Source of the DNA: an uncultured Bacteroidales bacterium
Lineage (GTDB): Bacteria; Bacteroidota; Bacteroidia; Bacteroidales; Bacteroidaceae
DNA length: 47,935 bases
Reading direction: 5' to 3'
Assembly (NCBI GenBank): GCA_902800925.1
Contig: CADCGD010000026.1
Coordinates: 1-47,935 of the forward strand
Shown: piece by piece, positions 42,401 to 47,935 of the stretch
Layout of the letters: each line of letters begins with the position of its first letter
Position numbering within the stretch: position 1 is the first letter of the stretch
Made by a program: the position numbers and the translations under genes
Notes under the pieces: model-generated
Databases searched by the model: none
What the model was told of the DNA's origin: nothing
Seen by the model: only the letters and a program-made list of their open reading frames with translations

Positions 42401-45400
42401 CTTTCAGTGTTCACTTCCTGCAACAGGCCGGAAACATCAGCATTACAAATCCGGGCGACAAATGGATTATGAACACGGATGCGCCCTACGACAGCAAACG
42501 GGGCTGGTATCTGCCCATCATTATCAGCGACTTCAACCGCAACCAGCAGAACTTCGACCACATTGAGTTCCAGTATAAGGAGAGCACCCGTGGCGATGAC
42601 TACTGGACGAACCTCTGCAGTTTCTATGCCGACTCGACATACTACGAGATGGCCAGTGGCACGAAGGAGATGATACCCGCCAATGGTAACATCACCACGA
42701 AGTTCTACGGTGAGGGCACAGTCATGGAGAAAGCCTACGACCTGCGTGCCGTCTTGTTCTGCCGCAATGGCAATGGCTACCTGACCAATAGTTCGAAGGT
42801 GCTCACGGGTGTCAAGGACACGCGCCGTCCACAGCTCTTCAGCACTCCCGAACCGAAGGACGGCGTACTCGACGTCGGCGAGGACATCGTCTTCAGCTTC
42901 TCAGAACCCATCGAGTACAACTACTTGCAGCCCACCACCAACTTCGAGGTGAAGGGCGAAACCAACGAGAATGCCCTTGAGGAGTCTGTCTCGCTGTCGT
43001 TCAACGGTAGTGGTGCTGCTGAGAGCGATGCACGCCGTAACTTCAGCGACAAGAGCGTCACCATCGAGGTGATGGTGAAACCCGACGGCACCAACAAAGA
43101 GATGCCTATCTTCTCGCATGGTACCGACGGCCATAAGCTACAGCTGTGGCTCACCAAGGAGAGACTGTTGCGTGCCGTCATAGACGACAAGACCATGGAG
43201 GGCAAGACGCCTATCAGCACTGATGCCTTCACACGCGTAGCATTGGTGATTGACAATGATAAGCACACTGCTTTGCTATATGCGAACGCGCTGGAAGCAA
43301 AGACGGAGGACGTCTCCTACGCTGGCAGCGGAACGATTGTCTTTGGTGCCACCAACCAGACGGACGTCACCAAGCGCTCTTTCTACTCCGGACGGATGCT
43401 GCAAGGACGTATCTGGAACCGTGCCTTGGACCTCGTACTGCTCAACAGCTATGGCAATAAGCTGCTGACGGGCTACGAGATGGGACTGTCAGACTACTAT
43501 CCCATGAATGAGGGTGCGGGCAGCATTGCCCAAGATCAGGCACAGGGTGCACACCTGCGACTGAACAACGTCGACTGGAGTATGCCACGCAATATGTCGC
43601 TGAAACTCGACTTCAACCAGCAGCAGTCTGACGGCACAAAGGGTCTCAAACTGCGCAATGAGTTCTTCACACGCGACAGCGAACAAGACTACACGCTGAT
43701 GTTCTGGTTCAAGACCAACGAGTCAGGCCGTGGAGCCCTGCTGAGCAATGGTTCAGGCCGCGCTACGGACGTAGAAGCTGAGAACTGCTTCTTCATAGGT
43801 TTCGAGGCCGACACACTGAAGTACCGTGCTAACGGTGTGGAACACGCGTTAGGCACCACCTTCAGCGACAACAAATGGCATCACTATGCCATGACGATGA
43901 ATCATGCTCGCCAGATAGCTAATATCTACGTAGACTTCACACAGAAGGCATCCTTCTCGACCGAGCATATCGGCGGTATGGGTGGCGACCACTTCTACTT
44001 AGGCAACATGGTATGGACTGAGCAAGGTGCCGACAATGACAAACTGCACCAGCAGAACGCCTTGTCGGGAGGCATCGACGGACTGACGCTCTTCGAACAG
44101 GCTCTGCCTGTGACACTTGTTGAGCGCTACGGAAGAAAGGGACTCAGCGGTAAGGAGAAAGGACTCATCACCTATCTTGACTTCTGTCGTCAGGAACGCC
44201 AGAAGAATGGTGAACTACTCCTAGTACCATACGCCAAGAACAAGGTCGTGAAGTTCGATGCAGACGGTAATGTCAGTGAGCGCAACGATACGGTCTTCGT
44301 CCTGTCGCCCGATGTTATCATGACCTACATTGACCAAGCGAACGGAGCCCCCGTACAGCCCTACGAAGAACTGCGTGAACTGAAATTCAGCTATGTGGGT
44401 TCGAACCATCAGCTGATGATGACTGTTGACGAACTGGACAGCCGCATCAACAAGCGCCATGTGTACGTCACGGTCAGCGACATACCCGACAAAAACGGTA
44501 ATGTCATGGCATCGCCCAACACTATCTCGCTCTTCGTAGATCGCAATCCACTACGCTGGAGTCGTCGCACCTTGGAATGTAAGGGTGTGCCCTCTGGTAT
44601 TGAAGCAACCTTCTCAGTGAACATCATCAACAACAGCGGAGTCAACCATGTCTACACGATTAATAACCTGCCGAGGTGGTTATCCGTAAATGTTCCCACC
44701 GATATGATTGCAGCAAAGGAGGAGCGCGAGATAACCTTCAGCATCAGCAAGGATGTCAATGTGGGTGAATACGACGACATCATCTACCTGACAGATGAAG
44801 ACGGACTGGCTGAGCCTCTCTCCGTCTACATAGAAGTGGAGGGCGAAGAGCCCCAGTGGCAGCCGAATATCGACCGTTCGCAGTATTCGATGAACATCGT
44901 GGCTCGCATACAGATTAAGGATGACATCGTCACCGACTCGCGTGACCTGGTAGGTGTCTTCGACTACGAAGGTCATTGTCTGGGTTCCATCCATGTAGAC
45001 TACGACGTGACAACTGACGAAGGCATGGCCTATCTCACCGTCTACGAGGAAGAGGTGGATAACGAGCATCCGCTGACCTTCAAGCTGTGGCACTACCGCA
45101 CAGGTAAGGCAATGATGCTTACCCCGTCGGAGAAGATCTACTTCAAACCGAACAGTACGATAGGTACCACCAAGAACCCCATCTTGTTGCGTGCCGAAGA
45201 CGAATACATCCAGCAGATTGACCTCGTGAAAGGTTGGAACTGGGTATCGTTCAATGTCTACAGCAACAACTTCCGCGCTGGCAAGGAGATGTTGAACCGC
45301 TACCGTTGGATGGACGGTGACATGATTGTGGACGATGCCAAAACACTGGTACTGCGCTATGAGGCGGGCGACTGGATATCAAACAAGGGTACTAATGGTG

Positions 45401-46230
45401 TCAGCAACTTCATGCTGTCTATCTCACAGAGCTACCGCATCAAGGCGATGGAAGCCAGAAGCATAGAGGTTGCCGGTAGCATCCTACGACAGCCCATCTA
45501 CCGTAAGATGACAGTGAAGAAAGGATGGAACAGTATTGGATACACGCCGACGCTAAATCTGCCGATAGCCACCGCCCTGGCAGACTACTTCGACGAGGCA
45601 GAGGACGGTGACGTGGTGAAGAACCGTACTGAATTTGCGATGTTCACCGTCGGCAGCAACGGTTCGAAAGGCTGGAAGGGTAACCTGCGCTACATGAAAC
45701 CTGGCGAGGGCTACATGCTCTGCCGTAAGAAGGAGACCACGGTGAGCTTCACCTATCCGTTCTATGAACCGAACGCGATGTTCTTCGAGGATAATGGTGC
45801 GCAAAGCCGCGAGTTCTCTGAAGACCTTGCCGAATATGCCAACACCATGTCGCTGACGGCTACCGTTGACGGCATAGACGTTGAGGAAGGTGACCGCCTG
45901 CTGGCCATGAACGGTGCAGAGATTGTGGGTACGACCAGTGTGGCAGACGGTTCTGCCGTCTACTATATGAGCATTGCCGGTGAGCAGAAGCAGCCTGTCT
46001 CGTTCGCCATTGAGCGCAACGGTGACATCATTGCTACTACGGGCGACGTGCTCGTCTACGAGCCCAATGCCATCAGCGGCAGTCCCAATGAGCCCACCGT
46101 GATTAGCTTCGTACGGACTGACCACCTGCCACAGGATGGCTGGTACACACTGCAAGGTGTCAAACTGCAACAGGCTCCTGCGCAGCCCGGTGTATATATC
46201 TATAATGGTAAAAAACAAGTTGTGAAATAA
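36478..46230 (+). CDS. 3250-residue multidomain surface protein with T9SS-like tail
   Basis: A giant exported protein (signal peptide about 1-22). Residues 30-180 hold three DLNxGAGGxxIYLxY-like repeats (52, 118, 159) that suggest a threefold beta-prism. Fn3-like regions (about 460-780) are followed by two carboxypeptidase-regulatory-like beta-sandwiches (about 793-880 and 886-975). A long central region (about 1000-2100) is unrecognised. Next come an SbsA/Big_5-like domain (about 2117-2160), two LamG-like concanavalin folds (about 2167-2310 and 2373-2543), and C-terminal blocks with repeated KGWNWVSF/KKGWNSIGY. Two domains resemble the neighbouring lipoprotein (about 2806-2870 and 3125-3200). 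The tail WYTLQGVKLQ...PGVYIYNGKK is T9SS-like. An adhesin, matrix or glycan-binding role is inferred from domains; no enzyme site is visible. Confidence 0.88.
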   Translation: MKITRVTILAGLLFLLPQGLWAGWTEFFTDVMVAGGSKSVRNQEGWKSYDRDLNDGAGGDYIYLLYKQATTETPSQGFITDLKVVHGSYQEKFTDGDGVEWILAPYTGGDHFKGMKGDLNSNAGGASIHLFYTRHEFADHRVVTSVYFNSTSVGSVGDDLNRGAGGDDIYMHVRYSNKGEGLFDTPSEAFTYNTSARGCMHFKLLTSDYDPFRTLHEAVYSLKDADGKKIEIFKIDEEYSSNTLDYVRAYFQSMQSEESVLFLTNSQQYSPKLCLVTGNEKQHLYFYRNDGKGRTSGNGYAELDWYYPSSVAGKKYMLTVSGKLYYDGGHYEDYTRDIGNIEFDEIAFEAYDAVIGTDPGEEGKIKIPCVSDHAISWLQAIYTGSDNQENKMAKVTLKDNNYAGFVLLPANDTHKKVVINAGIVMATWDKDKLGNPDWPTSNSNTVSITLNDVPMMHDSRNLTATVDQQGAVILNWKISDLKYPDILDGDQFLIQRSLPGLEDDFRDIGSIMVDVDQESYSFKDSLLVSSLTKDYIDASSGKPKVMYRVLRASTQQLWGVTNNPTLNNISPVFQKLALLHPIQATADWSNRNESKILIKWNYAKDEQQYNFVWDERAEMRLEIDMTNREGKSLGKTSTVLTAEQIAAGQLETVLHRSCTKYHPRIVVNAKESPLPIVGYDFTNVETPVDAFFYENNGHINKSSLSAATHQSSVVLTWTTDGGAIDYFIVKRRDQAKAKDAWETVATQITDTQYEDKTTAPRHKYDYCVLAANNCEGMDYQSTDTIPGQCSEKGTIAGFVRFPDGSGIPGITVNISSTDGSIQETAETDESGYFRKEGLPYWGESFSGAYRLAPNLKGYSEQKIITFGTKPGTNLINNVVFYVENSVRFAGFVLYNGTSIPVQDVSFLVDGREVRTASGKVTTDFEGKFSFRMLPGKHTIQAAKDGHTFYQEGFYYEGNNTSEKEHDFTIDKAGVYFYDDTRVKLIGRVAGGKDQEAFPLDNSLSRNNLGDDLRLVFTLEGDRASRLVWDIQDTQRKENDEEFPHQSHDGKDYKTTVHTTISRKVVTPDVRTGEYVVYLPPVKWKIEQITARGYATLFQDGHTSDVIDLTDSLTLHTDVVKGKWRTTNGEDLTQVEVKYHAKYNRIYHAPVNIGYKQIGYDTFDYLGNRYYTAKGLDGTSTKVELVRPVRKKGWPVGVRDSMRADYTFGYPVFNIERTYPLRISATERYYYNNNQQSDTIDVVRLSGGRVTIQNGFVSSTHCDVIELDSVGEYTYQLAAKQIPYLITGKQALRTVTMTLEMDGTHYEADPLRAYILNIAPMSTARDVMSVGKPVLVDILRDPPGCGSSAKLSKGSTLTSTFNLTMKMQRGATLDVGIGTEWDTWAGVGAGIWQKANSAFNVDLALVWNNNSELAYNYTMTANTDISTSSNHYVVGADGDVYMGLNTNIIMKPAVAIRAINDSIYQTMKGAEKAGRLQVIAQGIDSLTKKPVYLVRSETMAVGQELESTFAHSQQYIIKQMLPEMEEQCRSMMFIGTKAEAQRQANATGKPVYLSLRKPDDPYFAVMNTRKQLNKGDKEWETFYNYDDFEAKDGVNYVVIRPAGSTLTDIDEVMDYYQSMMYWIAMIAQNEREKLEARTLMKNFDVDGATGLTYSEEFSSQLSAADSNTNITTDFKYGATYADAMAGLGIAFNSVATTIANFGLSKLFNGLLKNYFDQGNKNGDNEHEVTMTGWKWHLRVVPVLSANFTPKYGTTEKFSRKETFTISMDRLSHLNFDVYYADTTINHTGKSDWNDVFVNDKFVDYDHEVVKQIFNKESNLRNNTQQKRGFIYRTRAGATLRTWEDERRTMFYNTGSILDERTKKMENPVIKMDKQSVSGVPFGEPARFKLYLTNESEQPEAYYPYFSLTMRDNSNPNGAKIMMDGMPLAGTQRNVVVLPGQVTEKTIEVYASEAFDYENLRLRLGSLDDTNTWQEATFSVHFLQQAGNISITNPGDKWIMNTDAPYDSKRGWYLPIIISDFNRNQQNFDHIEFQYKESTRGDDYWTNLCSFYADSTYYEMASGTKEMIPANGNITTKFYGEGTVMEKAYDLRAVLFCRNGNGYLTNSSKVLTGVKDTRRPQLFSTPEPKDGVLDVGEDIVFSFSEPIEYNYLQPTTNFEVKGETNENALEESVSLSFNGSGAAESDARRNFSDKSVTIEVMVKPDGTNKEMPIFSHGTDGHKLQLWLTKERLLRAVIDDKTMEGKTPISTDAFTRVALVIDNDKHTALLYANALEAKTEDVSYAGSGTIVFGATNQTDVTKRSFYSGRMLQGRIWNRALDLVLLNSYGNKLLTGYEMGLSDYYPMNEGAGSIAQDQAQGAHLRLNNVDWSMPRNMSLKLDFNQQQSDGTKGLKLRNEFFTRDSEQDYTLMFWFKTNESGRGALLSNGSGRATDVEAENCFFIGFEADTLKYRANGVEHALGTTFSDNKWHHYAMTMNHARQIANIYVDFTQKASFSTEHIGGMGGDHFYLGNMVWTEQGADNDKLHQQNALSGGIDGLTLFEQALPVTLVERYGRKGLSGKEKGLITYLDFCRQERQKNGELLLVPYAKNKVVKFDADGNVSERNDTVFVLSPDVIMTYIDQANGAPVQPYEELRELKFSYVGSNHQLMMTVDELDSRINKRHVYVTVSDIPDKNGNVMASPNTISLFVDRNPLRWSRRTLECKGVPSGIEATFSVNIINNSGVNHVYTINNLPRWLSVNVPTDMIAAKEEREITFSISKDVNVGEYDDIIYLTDEDGLAEPLSVYIEVEGEEPQWQPNIDRSQYSMNIVARIQIKDDIVTDSRDLVGVFDYEGHCLGSIHVDYDVTTDEGMAYLTVYEEEVDNEHPLTFKLWHYRTGKAMMLTPSEKIYFKPNSTIGTTKNPILLRAEDEYIQQIDLVKGWNWVSFNVYSNNFRAGKEMLNRYRWMDGDMIVDDAKTLVLRYEAGDWISNKGTNGVSNFMLSISQSYRIKAMEARSIEVAGSILRQPIYRKMTVKKGWNSIGYTPTLNLPIATALADYFDEAEDGDVVKNRTEFAMFTVGSNGSKGWKGNLRYMKPGEGYMLCRKKETTVSFTYPFYEPNAMFFEDNGAQSREFSEDLAEYANTMSLTATVDGIDVEEGDRLLAMNGAEIVGTTSVADGSAVYYMSIAGEQKQPVSFAIERNGDIIATTGDVLVYEPNAISGSPNEPTVISFVRTDHLPQDGWYTLQGVKLQQAPAQPGVYIYNGKKQVVK

Positions 46231-46235
46231 ATAGT

Positions 46236-46265
46236 ATGCATTATGAATTATAAATCATGCATTAT
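46236..46265 (+). repeat. Nonamer direct repeat ATGCATTAT around a start codon
   Basis: ATGCATTAT occurs at 46236-46244 and 46257-46265. The start codon of the lipoprotein gene (46243) uses the last two bases of the first copy. Confidence 0.6.
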
Positions 46266-47043
46266 AGTGATGGCAGTCCTCACCCTTTGGTGGGGCTGCT
46301 CATCAGACAGTGACGGCTCGCAGTCACCTGCTAATCCCGACGAAGAGGCCACGGTTGAGAGTGTGTTCACACCCTCAGAGAAGCCCACATGGGCCATCGA
46401 CTGGATATGGAATAATATGGCAGTACCTGCAGACTGGAAAGATCCAGACCCCTTCACCTACGGCTATCGGGGCATGGTGTTGGGTGTCCAGTTTGATGAG
46501 CAATTTAAAGCGTTTGCCTCTGAAGGAGATCAGATGGCAGCATTCATGAACGGCACCTGCCGTGGTGTGAGCGATATCAATCTCAACAAGGAGTTTATGC
46601 TCTATATACAGGGCGATGACGAGGAGATTGAAACGCTCATGGAGGTGAAGTACTACTGTGCCCAGCTTCATCAGATATTCACAATTAACAACATGCCCTT
46701 CATCCCCGAATCAGGCGAGGACGACAAGTCCAACATCGTACTCACCATGGGTGATGGCAGTGCGAAGTATCCCTATCAGACAGAAGTTGTCGTCTCACTG
46801 CCTGGCGAACCGGGATATGACGAGATTGCCGATGACCTGGTATTCCTCTTCGTAGGCAGCGAATGTCGTGCCATCTGTATCAGCAGTGATCTGTGGCCAG
46901 GTTTCAAGGGCACGGTATTCAGTCGTGAGCCAGGTGAAATGGTAGAGGTACGTTACTACAGTGCTGCAAAGAAGGGGTACTACACCATGAAGGAAACTGT
47001 CAAACTGAACAACGCATTACAAGTCATCCCATTCAAATATTAA
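46243..47043 (+). CDS. Surface lipoprotein sharing a domain with the giant protein
   Basis: 266 residues. The signal peptide ends LWWGC with Cys19 as the likely lipid-attachment site, then a Ser/Asp/Gly-rich export-type tether (SSDSDGSQS). Two similar blocks follow. About residues 77-150 contain MVLGVQFDE, EGDQMAAFMNGTCRGV and IETLMEVKYYC. About residues 178-255 contain VVVSLPGEPGYDEIADDL, FVGSECRAI and MVEVRYYSA. The pattern (strand, acidic stretch, AF-NG-CRG, strand, hydrophobic-x-hydrophobic tyrosine strand) recurs near the C terminus of the giant upstream protein. It lies 12 nt after the giant's stop, so the two are probably one unit. No enzymatic motif is visible. Confidence 0.78.
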   Translation: MNYKSCIIVMAVLTLWWGCSSDSDGSQSPANPDEEATVESVFTPSEKPTWAIDWIWNNMAVPADWKDPDPFTYGYRGMVLGVQFDEQFKAFASEGDQMAAFMNGTCRGVSDINLNKEFMLYIQGDDEEIETLMEVKYYCAQLHQIFTINNMPFIPESGEDDKSNIVLTMGDGSAKYPYQTEVVVSLPGEPGYDEIADDLVFLFVGSECRAICISSDLWPGFKGTVFSREPGEMVEVRYYSAAKKGYYTMKETVKLNNALQVIPFKY

Positions 47044-47062
47044 ACAGACAACGCGAAATCAG

Positions 47063-47158
47063 GCACGTACCATCAATGTCGATGTCCGCTACATGCTGTT
47101 CATGATGGACCGTTGGGGACATGCAGACAGACTGATTAAAGAGATTAATGCCAAATAA
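47063..47158 (+). pseudogene. C-terminal remnant of a second S46 (DPP7-like) peptidase
   Basis: 31 codons and a stop match residues 675-705 of the intact DPP7-type peptidase with three substitutions (28 of 31 identical). It begins ARTINVDVRYMLFMMD and ends EINAK with a stop. Nothing like the rest of the gene precedes it. Nucleotide identity is high at the front and lower toward the end, where many codons differ silently. A duplicated or paralogous gene was therefore largely deleted, leaving only its tail. Confidence 0.85.
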
Positions 47159-47192
47159 TTTGGTGCGTTAGGTAATTTTTCTTGGATAAAAA

Positions 47193-47224
47193 TTTGCATT
47201 ATTCAGACATAATGACTATCTTTG
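47193..47224 (+). promoter_or_regulatory. Promoter of the 130-residue lipoprotein
   Basis: TTTG at 47193-47196, a 20-nt spacer and TATCTTTG at 47217-47224, a full consensus match, 31 nt before the ATG. Confidence 0.8.
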
Positions 47225-47255
47225 CTGCGATTTTAATATTTAATAACAGTAAATT

Positions 47256-47648
47256 ATGAAGAAAATTCAGTCAATGATGCTTATGCTGCTGGTAGCAGTG
47301 ATGGGCATGTGTGTGCAGTCTTGTGGTGATGATGATAATAATTCTTCACCTGTTCTGAGTATGTATACTATTCAAGCAAAATTAGTTGATAAGGGAAATC
47401 TTAGTGATGGAGCAGTAGCGCAGGTTAATCAGCTCTGCGATGCTATCAAGAGAACAGACACTGCAACAGAAGATGCTGTTATTAAGGCTCTTGATACTAC
47501 TATGCCTTCATTTGCTGCCTCATTTCCTACGAAAGGCGAAAATGATGTAAACGCTATTTACACTATTAAGATTTACATTACAAATAGTGCTGGTAAGGAA
47601 ATCTATAGCAGAAGGATTGAGATTAAAGACGGAGAGGCTAAGTATTAA
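47256..47648 (+). CDS. Small lipoprotein of unknown function
   Basis: 130 residues. MKKIQSMMLMLLVAVMGMCVQSC gives a lipobox with Cys23, followed by an Asp/Asn tether (GDDDNNSS). The mature part is a mixed alpha/beta domain with YTIQAKLVDKGNLSD, a helical middle (AVAQVNQLCDAIKR, TEDAVIKALD) and a strand pair (AIYTIKIYITNSAGKEIYSRRIEIKDG). Third-codon positions are visibly richer in A and T than in the neighbouring genes, which may mean recent acquisition. It has its own strong promoter. I do not recognise the family. Confidence 0.8.
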   Translation: MKKIQSMMLMLLVAVMGMCVQSCGDDDNNSSPVLSMYTIQAKLVDKGNLSDGAVAQVNQLCDAIKRTDTATEDAVIKALDTTMPSFAASFPTKGENDVNAIYTIKIYITNSAGKEIYSRRIEIKDGEAKY

Positions 47649-47681
47649 TTAGTCCATGTCTATATAAGAAAAGAGACGCTC

Positions 47682-47711
47682 CAATCAATCAGAGGGACAG
47701 GTTTTTGATTG
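47682..47711. repeat. REP-like inverted repeat beside the transposase remnant
   Basis: CAATCAA (47682-47688) and TTGATTG (47705-47711) form a 7-bp stem with a 16-nt loop holding AGGGACAGG. REP-like palindromes often lie beside REP-associated transposase genes. One copy was seen here. Confidence 0.45.
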
Positions 47712-47720
47712 AATTTTGAA

Positions 47721-47935
47721 TCATTGTTCTTCATTGTTTTTCCACATATACTGGATGATATTGTAGGACATTCCGCTGACTCGAGACATCTGTCGAGGAC
47801 CCGAACCAATCTCAATCATTACGTCACGAATTAAGTTTTCCTGAACCGTGGACAATATCTTGATAAAAGTCCAATAGTCTTCTGGCTCTTCAAAGATATC
47901 CTGGCGATTGATACCACGTAACATTACATGGTATA
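47721..47935 (-). pseudogene. REP-associated tyrosine transposase (Y1 family), internally deleted, runs off the edge
   Basis: Minus-strand reading gives YHVMLRGINRQDIF, the conserved N-terminal His motif of Y1/REP-associated transposases, with frame open to the window edge. About 25 residues on, it jumps to a helix-turn-helix-like C-terminal end (GPRQMSRVSGMSYNIIQYM) and stops. The catalytic Tyr region and most of the fold are missing, so this is an in-frame internal deletion of a normally much longer protein (about 150-220 residues in the family). These enzymes mobilise REP palindromes. It cannot be active as read; the upstream part beyond base 47935 is unseen. Confidence 0.78.

Noticed and set aside
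36478-46230. Giant protein considered as a large toxin (Tc or RHS type)
   Set aside because: No RHS/YD repeats, toxin tip or immunity gene are visible; the domains are adhesion-type beta-sandwiches with a T9SS-like tail.

Overview
The window looks like a chromosomal segment of a Bacteroidales bacterium, most likely a Prevotella-type genome. The reasons are Bacteroidetes promoters (TAnnTTTG -7 boxes, several with a TTTG or TTG about 20 nt upstream), few Shine-Dalgarno sites, and lineage-typical families: DUF6242 and DUF6089, three OmpH/Skp proteins beside bamA, a fimbrillin, an S46 dipeptidyl peptidase, T9SS-like C-terminal tails and a REP-associated transposase. No taxon can be fixed from sequence reading alone.

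Layout. 1-988 is the end of pckA. 1119-1330 is a compact unit with promoter, a possible 31-residue membrane peptide and a terminator. 1386-7628 is a three-gene cassette: a two-TM membrane protein, a 1322-residue STAND/NACHT-like NTPase and a membrane-anchored GDPD. Two 51-nt near-identical terminator repeats bracket it. 7714-16046 is an envelope cluster: DUF6242 lipoprotein, DUF6089 protein, uppS, bamA, three ompH genes and murI. On the minus strand, 19978-16078 holds three FKBP isomerases, rbfA and a LolC/E-type permease. 20101-24652 holds cobB, an S41 protease, tRNA-Asn, a SpoIIE-type phosphatase and a truncated sensor. 24782-24941 looks like a gene-deletion scar. 24942-27422 is a PL9-like pectate lyase. 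27646-30988 carries a fimbrillin, a 47-residue peptide, an esterase and a flippase. 31001-47043 is a surface and secretion block: CotH/LTD protein, DPP7-type peptidase, a 3250-residue giant and a lipoprotein sharing a domain with it. 47063-47158 is the tail of a lost second DPP7. The window ends with an AT-richer lipoprotein and a deleted REP-type transposase.

How it fits together. Most of the window builds or decorates the envelope: undecaprenyl carrier, OM assembly, periplasmic chaperones, lipoprotein export, D-glutamate supply, and polysaccharide- and peptide-degrading exported enzymes. The best candidate for an undescribed system is the 1442-7611 cassette. It pairs a STAND NTPase, which has a HEPN-like Rx5H motif, with a two-TM protein 3 nt upstream and a translationally coupled lipid phosphodiesterase, all between repeated terminators. 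A second theme is short tandem repeats in leaders that are complementary to the signal-peptide codons of the same gene, seen at three neighbouring envelope genes.
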